Shown here one piece after another: positions 58,493 through 64,000 of a stretch of 64,000 bases of DNA. A program made the translations under genes and the position numbers. Numbering within the stretch: the first letter of the stretch is position 1; each line of letters opens with the position of its first letter. The notes below the pieces were generated by a model. It did not search any database. It worked only from the letters and a program-made list of their open reading frames with translations, and was not told the origin of the DNA. Source of the stretch: JANQPX01 sp965222015 (GTDB taxonomy: Bacteria; Pseudomonadota; Alphaproteobacteria; Geminicoccales; Geminicoccaceae); contig CBDCTL010000008.1 in NCBI GenBank assembly GCA_965222015.1, positions 62,001 through 126,000 on the forward strand, read 5' to 3'.

Positions 58493-59770
58493 ATGTCCTC
58501 GACCGACGCCTTCTTCGCCGCCCCGCTTTCCGAGACGGATCCCGAGCTGCACGCGGCGATTCAGCAGGAACTTGGCCGTCAGCGGGACGAGATCGAGCTG
58601 ATCGCGTCCGAAAACATCGTGAGCAGGGCGGTGCTCGAGGCCGCGGGCAGCGTGCTCACCAACAAATACGCCGAGGGCTATCCGGGCCGGCGCTATTACG
58701 GCGGCTGCCAGTATGTCGACATCGCCGAACAGCTCGCCATCGACCGGGCGACGAAGCTGTTCGGCTGCGGTTTCGCCAACGTGCAGGCGAGCTCGGGCTC
58801 GCAGGCGAACCAGTCGGTGCTGCTCGGTCTCGCCAAGGCCGGCGACACGATCCTCGGCATGAGCCTGGACGCCGGCGGCCACCTGACCCACGGCGCCAGG
58901 CCGAACCTTTCCGGCAAATGGTTCAACGCCGTGCAATATGGCGTGACGCCGGACACGCATCTCGTCGACTTCGACCAGGTCGAGGCGCTCGCCCGGGAGC
59001 ACAAGCCGAAGGTCATCATCGCCGGCGGCTCGGCCTATCCCCGCGTGATCGACTTCGCGCGTTTCAGAAAGATCGCGGACGAGGTCGGCGCGTTTCTCCA
59101 TGTCGACATGGCGCATTTCGCGGGCCTGGTGGCGGCGGGCGTCCATCCCTCGCCCTTCCCGCATGCTCATGTCGCGACCACGACCACCCACAAAACCCTT
59201 CGCGGCCCGCGCGGCGGCATGGTGCTTTCCGACGACGAGGCGATCGCCAAGAAAATCAACTCGGCGATCTTTCCAGGCCTCCAGGGTGGACCGCTGATGC
59301 ATGCGGTCGCCGCCAAGGCCGTCGCCTTCGGCGAGGCGCTCAAGCCCGAGTTCAAGGTCTATGCGCAGCAGGTCGTCGACAACGCCAAGGCGCTTGGCGA
59401 GACGCTGAAGGAAAACGGCCTCGACCTGGTGTCCGGCGGCACGGACACCCATGTCCTTCTCGTCGACCTCCGCCCCAAGGGCGTGACCGGCAAGGACGCC
59501 GAAACCGCGCTCGGCCGCGCCCACATCACCTGCAACAAGAACGGCGTGCCCGACGATCCGGAAAAGCCGACCATCACCTCGGGCATCCGCCTCGGTTCGC
59601 CCGCGGGCACCACCCGAGGGTTCACCGTGCCGGAGTTCGAAAAGGTCGGAAAAATGATCGCCGAGGTTCTGGACGGGCTGGCCGCCAGCGGTCCCGAAGG
59701 CAACCAGGCGGTGGAGGCCAAGGTCAAGGAAGATGCGACGGCGCTCTGCCGGAAGTTTCCGATATACTAG
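58493..59770 (+). CDS. glyA: Serine hydroxymethyltransferase
   Basis: A 425-residue PLP enzyme interconverting serine and glycine with tetrahydrofolate. LIASENIVS start, YAEGYPGRRYYGGC, the PLP-lysine motif TTTHKTLRGPRGG, and C-terminal ITSGIRLGSPAGTTRGF. Full length with all family motifs. The 100 bp upstream hold the preceding hairpin and no evident riboswitch. Confidence 0.98.
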   Translation: MSSTDAFFAAPLSETDPELHAAIQQELGRQRDEIELIASENIVSRAVLEAAGSVLTNKYAEGYPGRRYYGGCQYVDIAEQLAIDRATKLFGCGFANVQASSGSQANQSVLLGLAKAGDTILGMSLDAGGHLTHGARPNLSGKWFNAVQYGVTPDTHLVDFDQVEALAREHKPKVIIAGGSAYPRVIDFARFRKIADEVGAFLHVDMAHFAGLVAAGVHPSPFPHAHVATTTTHKTLRGPRGGMVLSDDEAIAKKINSAIFPGLQGGPLMHAVAAKAVAFGEALKPEFKVYAQQVVDNAKALGETLKENGLDLVSGGTDTHVLLVDLRPKGVTGKDAETALGRAHITCNKNGVPDDPEKPTITSGIRLGSPAGTTRGFTVPEFEKVGKMIAEVLDGLAASGPEGNQAVEAKVKEDATALCRKFPIY

Positions 59771-59803
59771 GCCGTCTGGATGGCGGTCGTCACGCTCCCC
59801 AGT

Positions 59804-60580
59804 TTAAGGCTTCCGCGCGCTGGTCACGAAATGGGTGATCGAGAAGAAGAAACGGCCCTGTTCAGCGAGTCGCGACTGCTCGTCGCCCCAGGCCTCGGCC
59901 TCCTCCTTCGAAAAGTGACCATGGGCGACGGCGTAGCGCGTCATCAGGCGGATCATCATGCCGGCGAGACCGTCGGCTCTAAGTACATGATCGCAAAGGG
60001 TGAACGGAGAGACGTCGTCGACGACGAAGCCGGCGTTCTCCAGGAGGCTGGGAAGCATGGAGGGAACACAGCGCTCGGTCAGATGATGGTCCCAGGAATC
60101 CATCATGCGCCTCATGCGTTCGGGATGATCGCTGAACCAGACGAAGCTGTCGAAGTGGATGTCGCCGATCACCAGCTGCCCGCCCGGCCTCAACACCCGA
60201 AAAGCCTCGCGCACGGCCCCCGGAATGTCGTCCAGATACTCGAAAACCTGAACCGAGACGGCCTTGTCGACGGCTGCATGCCCGACGGGCAGCGCGTTTG
60301 CTGTTCCCTCGACGATGTCGACCCACTCCAAATCCTGACAGCGGGCGACGGCCGGCTTTCGCATTTCGTCGCTCGGATCGACGCCGATCACCTTTCCCCG
60401 AGGGCCCACCGCCCGTGCCAGCTCGACGGTCAGCAGCCCGTTGCCGCAGCCGATGTCCAGAATGGTCTCCGCAGGCCGGGCTCGCAGCATGTCGAACGAC
60501 GCCCGGCGCCTGCGCGTGATATCCGAGCCCTGATAGGCAAGCTCGAGAAGGCGCGTCGTTTCCGCATCGAATTCCAGCAT
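59804..60580 (-). CDS. Class I SAM-dependent methyltransferase
   Basis: A 258-residue methyltransferase: ILDIGCGNGLLTVELARAVGPRG (motif I; ubiE/arsM-like), VIGVDPSDEMR, and VREAFRVLRPGGQLVIGD. Substrate not evident; no extra Cys pairs as in arsenite methyltransferases. It converges on glyA and is divergent from the glutamate-cysteine ligase gene. Confidence 0.88.
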   Translation of the reverse strand: MLEFDAETTRLLELAYQGSDITRRRRASFDMLRARPAETILDIGCGNGLLTVELARAVGPRGKVIGVDPSDEMRKPAVARCQDLEWVDIVEGTANALPVGHAAVDKAVSVQVFEYLDDIPGAVREAFRVLRPGGQLVIGDIHFDSFVWFSDHPERMRRMMDSWDHHLTERCVPSMLPSLLENAGFVVDDVSPFTLCDHVLRADGLAGMMIRLMTRYAVAHGHFSKEEAEAWGDEQSRLAEQGRFFFSITHFVTSARKP

Positions 60581-60779
60581 TCAGCGATCCCTTGGGTCTG
60601 TCGGACGATCCGCGAAAGACGCCCAGATTACAGGAAAGCCGATTTCTGTCAGCACTATGACGACCTGCTCGCCGCCAGTGCCATATGGCCGCCCCCCGGC
60701 TTGACGTGCGCGTCCAATGCCGCTCAGCTACCGACCGGCAACAAACCGGCCTCGGGGCGGCCGTTTTTGGAGGACGGGG

Positions 60780-62147
60780 ATGTCAGCACCACCCGCGGAG
60801 AAGGGCGCGCCGATCACCGACTATCGGCAGCTGATCGAGCATCTGGAAGCCGGCTGCAAGCCGAAGGCGGAGTGGCGGATCGGCACGGAGCACGAAAAAT
60901 TCGCCTATGCGCATTCGGATCTGAAGCCCCTCCCCTATGACGGCGACATCGGCATCCGCGCCTTGCTGGACGGGCTCGCGGATCAGTTCGGCTGGGAGCG
61001 GGTTTTCGAAAACGAGCTGCCGATCGCGCTCAAGAAAAACGGGGCGAGCGTCAGCCTGGAGCCGGGCGGACAGTTCGAGCTTTCCGGGGCGCCGGTGCGC
61101 ACGCTGCACGAGACCTGTTCGGAGGTCCACGAGCATCTGGATCAGGTCAGAACCGTGGCGGAACCGCTCGGCGTCGGCATGCTCGGCATGGGTTTCCAGC
61201 CGAAATGGCGGCGCGAGGACATCCCCTGGATGCCCAAGGGCCGCTACAAGATCATGCGCGAATACATGCAGAAAAAGGGCAGTCTCGGCGTCGACATGAT
61301 GCTCAGAACCTGCACCATCCAGACCAATCTGGATTTCGGCTCGGAAACGGACATGGTGCAGAAATTCCGGGTCAGCCTCGCCCTTCAGCCGGTGGTCACG
61401 GCGCTCTTCGCCAACAGCCCCTTCACCGACGGCGAGCCCAACGGCTTTTTGAGCTATCGAAGCCATATCTGGACCGACACTGATCCCGACCGCACGGGCA
61501 TCCTGCCCTTCGTGTTCGAGGACGGCATGGGCTTCGAGCGCTATGTCGAGCACGCCCTGGACGTGCCGATGTATTTCGTCTACCGGGACGGACAGTATAT
61601 CGACGCCAGCGGCCAGAGCTTCCGTGACTTTCTCAACGGAAGGCTGCCGGCCCTGCCGGGCGAGGTGCCGACACTCACCGACTGGGACGACCATCTGACC
61701 ACGCTGTTCCCGGAAGTGCGCATGAAGCGATTCCTGGAAATGCGCGGCGCCGACGGCGGCCCCTGGCGCTCCCTCTGCGCGCTCCCGGCGATCTGGGTCG
61801 GCACGCTCTACCATCAGCCGAGTCTGGACGCCGCCTACGACCTGGTGAAGGACTGGACCATCGAGGAGCACCAGGTCCTTCGCGATCAGGTGCCGCGGAC
61901 CGCGCTCGCTACACCGTTTCGCGACGACACGGTGCTGGATCTCGCCCGGACCATGATCGAAATCGCCACTGACGGGCTGAAGGCGCGCGCCGAAGAAGAT
62001 TGGGCGGCGCAGGACGAGCGCCAGTTCCTGACCTTCCTTCGACATGTCGTCGATCGCGGCTTCACGCCTGCCGAGAACAAGCTCAAGGCCTTCGAGGGGC
62101 GGTGGCAGGGCAGCATCGATCCGGTGTTCAGCGAGTTCGCCTACTGA
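60780..62147 (+). CDS. Glutamate-cysteine ligase (GCS2 type)
   Basis: A 455-residue enzyme for the first step of glutathione synthesis: WRIGTEHEKFAYAHSDLKP start, VSLEPGGQFELSGAP, DMMLRTCTIQTNLDFGSE, LPAIWVGTLYHQ. This is the plant/alphaproteobacterial GCS2 class rather than the E. coli GshA class. Start 60780 has GGAGG 6 nt upstream, in preference to the frame's ATG at 60717. Confidence 0.95.
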   Translation: MSAPPAEKGAPITDYRQLIEHLEAGCKPKAEWRIGTEHEKFAYAHSDLKPLPYDGDIGIRALLDGLADQFGWERVFENELPIALKKNGASVSLEPGGQFELSGAPVRTLHETCSEVHEHLDQVRTVAEPLGVGMLGMGFQPKWRREDIPWMPKGRYKIMREYMQKKGSLGVDMMLRTCTIQTNLDFGSETDMVQKFRVSLALQPVVTALFANSPFTDGEPNGFLSYRSHIWTDTDPDRTGILPFVFEDGMGFERYVEHALDVPMYFVYRDGQYIDASGQSFRDFLNGRLPALPGEVPTLTDWDDHLTTLFPEVRMKRFLEMRGADGGPWRSLCALPAIWVGTLYHQPSLDAAYDLVKDWTIEEHQVLRDQVPRTALATPFRDDTVLDLARTMIEIATDGLKARAEEDWAAQDERQFLTFLRHVVDRGFTPAENKLKAFEGRWQGSIDPVFSEFAY

Positions 62148-62150
62148 GCC

Positions 62151-63992
62151 TCAGAGGGCGCGGTCACCCTCGGACGCCTCGGCGAGCTCCAAAGATATCT
62201 CGGCACCTTCGGGACCGACGGTCAGTACCGCCGTGGCGCTCAGGCCGTCCTTGCGCGCGGAGACGGTGTAGTCGCCCTGAAAGACCCTGCTGATCAGTTC
62301 ACCCTCGACATTGCTCGACGCGACGATATCGGTCCACCAGTCACGCAGCACGAGATCGCGGTAGATCTTGCCGATCGGGCCGATGGTGCCGTCCCGGCGA
62401 TAGAGAGCAGCGCTCTGCGGCGCCTCCGGCTCCTCCCAGAACCGCTCGAAAACGAAGCCTTCGACCGAAGGGTGACTGAACGCCAGCGTCAGAAAGTCTC
62501 GCGTGAAATCCGCCTGCAGGGCCTGGTCCGGGGTGACCATGTCGAAGGCGGTGATCACCAGCGGCAGATCGAAGCTTGCGAGCTGGTCGAGGCGATCGCT
62601 CAGCACCTGGATCGGCGGCGGCTGGGTTTCGAAGCGGCCATGGGCGCCGATCAGATCGATCGGCACGTTCTCGGTGAGGAAGCCGCCGATCAGCGTGGCC
62701 AGCTCCGCCATGCGATCGCCCGCGAGAATGTCACTCTCGCTCAGCGCCAGCCTCGCTTCAGGCGCCGCGTCACGGGCCAGCCTGAACCAGACCGCCATCT
62801 CCTCGCGTCCGACCAGATCGAGAATCTCGTGGTGGTCGCGCGGCCGATCGACCACATCCCATGCCTCGATCTGCGGCGCGAGGGCACCCGCGGTCTCGGT
62901 GACGCCGGCGCGCATGGCATCGCGGATCCGCGCCGGTCGGTCGCCCTCTTCCAGAAGCGCCGGCGGCAGGTCGGCGAACCCGGCGGAGGCGAGACCGCGA
63001 CCGCGCAGGCCGAGGCCGAGGGAACGCACCCAGGCGAGCGCCTCTTCGGTCGTGGCGCGCCGGGCGTTATCGTTCCAGGCCGTCCAGCGCAGGCTGTCGT
63101 CGAAGGTGACCGTGTTGAACAGCTCGGGCAGATGGTTCCGATAGGCGCCGGTCAGGGCCGACTGCCCCCCTTCCCCGCCTTCGACCGCGCCGGCCAGCAC
63201 GGTCGAGTCGATCGACGTTCCAAACTGGAAGGCGTGCTCGGCCATCTGAATATGGATTTCGGCGTCCGGCACCGGCTGGCCGTCGACGTCGGTGACCTCG
63301 ATCTTGAGATCACCCTTTCGATAGCGCTCGATCTGCTTTTGCGCCGTCGCGCGCCAGGGCGCGTCCTCCTCCCTGCCGGCATAGCTGAACGTCGTTTCCG
63401 GAAGGTTCGGAAAGAGACCGGCATCGTCAAAACAACGCATGAAGACGCCACCAAGATCGACGATCTGCAGCTGGGTGCCGACGCCGAACACGATCTCAGC
63501 CCCTCCCGCCTCGATCGCGGACGGCACCGCAAAGGAGAAATCGACCGCCGTCCAGACCGGCTCGACATAGACCGTGCGCTCCAGAAGAGACGGAAGCTTC
63601 GGATCGCCGACGGGACGAACCATGATCGAAAGCCGGCCGAGGCCGAGCTCGACCTGAGGCTTGACCGCGCGCGCTTCGACATGCAGCCAGCAGCTGCCGC
63701 CGCCTTCGATGGCCCCGATCGTGGCGGCACGGGCCTGCAGGCTCTCCACGGTCGGCGGCTGGATCAGGGTTTCGAGGCGCATCGCACGATCGATCCCGGC
63801 ATCGTCGACCGATACCCAGGTCATCCTGCCATCGTCCGGACCGGCGCCGTCCAGGGTTTGATAGGTGAACGCATCGTCGGTGGCCACGACCCGGCCGATG
63901 GGGCTCGCCCATGTCGCATCGGACGCGGGTACGGTCCCCTGATCGCAGGCGGCGAGAACGAGCGCCGCCGTTGTCCAAACCCGTGAACGCAT
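62151..63992 (-). CDS. GH10-like lipoprotein lacking both catalytic Glu
   Basis: A 613-residue protein with a lipoprotein signal (TTAALVLAAC, Cys16), a beta-rich carbohydrate-binding-like domain (~28-185), a xylanase GH10-like barrel (~225-555) and a short C-terminal beta domain. FQFGTSIDST, YRNHLPELFNTVTFDDSLRW and HPSVEGFVFERFWE track GH10 planctomycete-type xylanases. The acid/base region that reads WDVVNEP in the family reads WDVVDRP here (Arg383), and the nucleophile motif TEFD reads TAFD (Ala482). So it is very probably a pseudoenzyme, perhaps a carbohydrate-binding or structural lipoprotein. Single gene, ends convergently 3 bp from the ligase gene. Confidence 0.82.
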   Translation of the reverse strand: MRSRVWTTAALVLAACDQGTVPASDATWASPIGRVVATDDAFTYQTLDGAGPDDGRMTWVSVDDAGIDRAMRLETLIQPPTVESLQARAATIGAIEGGGSCWLHVEARAVKPQVELGLGRLSIMVRPVGDPKLPSLLERTVYVEPVWTAVDFSFAVPSAIEAGGAEIVFGVGTQLQIVDLGGVFMRCFDDAGLFPNLPETTFSYAGREEDAPWRATAQKQIERYRKGDLKIEVTDVDGQPVPDAEIHIQMAEHAFQFGTSIDSTVLAGAVEGGEGGQSALTGAYRNHLPELFNTVTFDDSLRWTAWNDNARRATTEEALAWVRSLGLGLRGRGLASAGFADLPPALLEEGDRPARIRDAMRAGVTETAGALAPQIEAWDVVDRPRDHHEILDLVGREEMAVWFRLARDAAPEARLALSESDILAGDRMAELATLIGGFLTENVPIDLIGAHGRFETQPPPIQVLSDRLDQLASFDLPLVITAFDMVTPDQALQADFTRDFLTLAFSHPSVEGFVFERFWEEPEAPQSAALYRRDGTIGPIGKIYRDLVLRDWWTDIVASSNVEGELISRVFQGDYTVSARKDGLSATAVLTVGPEGAEISLELAEASEGDRAL

Positions 63993-64000
63993 CCCGTTTC

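Noticed and set aside
1..64000. Insertion sequences, prophage, CRISPR array, tRNA or rRNA
   Set aside because: Looked for transposase motifs, inverted-repeat ends, regular repeats and conserved RNA segments; none recognised. The deletions seen have no element at their joins.

Overview
This 64 kb, GC-rich window (roughly 64% G+C by eye) looks like the chromosome of a metabolically versatile alphaproteobacterium, perhaps Rhodospirillales/Geminicoccales-like. Support for this comes from gene content (C-P lyase operon, TRAP transporter, phasin, DUF6455, ornithine-lipid gene relics, FNR/FixK-type boxes) and from gene-dense ATGA-coupled operons. The genus cannot be fixed from the sequence. I saw no rRNA, tRNA, CRISPR array or insertion sequence.

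Region 1 (about 1-37,000) is the striking part. It is a long run of stress and low-oxygen energy genes, nearly every transcription unit of which has a 14-bp TTGAT-N4-ATCAA-like box (FNR/FixK/Anr type) 54-92 bp before its first start codon. I count 14 boxes. Genes behind them: universal stress proteins, an HemG-like flavodoxin, a phasin, a phosphotransferase/P-loop kinase fusion, Hsp20, an ADP-forming acyl-CoA synthetase fused to a GNAT domain, c-type cytochromes, a CPA2 cation/proton antiporter, a DevABC-like ABC exporter, PEP synthase, an operon of GltD-like ferredoxin oxidoreductase + pyruvate:ferredoxin oxidoreductase + DHOD-like protein, a four-gene VTT / six-hairpin glycosidase / GT4 / phosphodiesterase-EEP cassette, a second FtsH, DUF6455 and DUF4389. 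The reading offered here is one anaerobic/dormancy regulon, comparable in content to the DosR, Anr and FixK regulons, whose regulator lies outside the window.

The same region is decaying. There is a frameshifted DUF3775 gene, a cytochrome with a probable premature stop, an alcohol dehydrogenase reduced to its two ends, a cytochrome gene cut off and joined tail-to-tail to a truncated olsA-like acyltransferase, and a heavily frameshifted olsB-like relic.

Region 2 (38,000-47,700): an arsenic cluster (arsR-arsC-aquaporin) with a visible operator, then the C-P lyase operon phnGHIJKL (minus strand) behind a palindromic operator. The flank between phnG and an intact phnM (plus strand) is full of relics: a truncated type I phosphodiesterase, phnE and a methyltransferase.

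Region 3 (47,700-64,000) is ordinary chromosome: an AI-2E family transporter, DUF3108 protein, AhpD-like protein, TRAP dctPQM, a GGDEF-EAL protein, a racemase, an unrecognised 176-aa protein, glyA, a methyltransferase, glutamate-cysteine ligase, and a GH10-like lipoprotein in which both catalytic glutamates are replaced.
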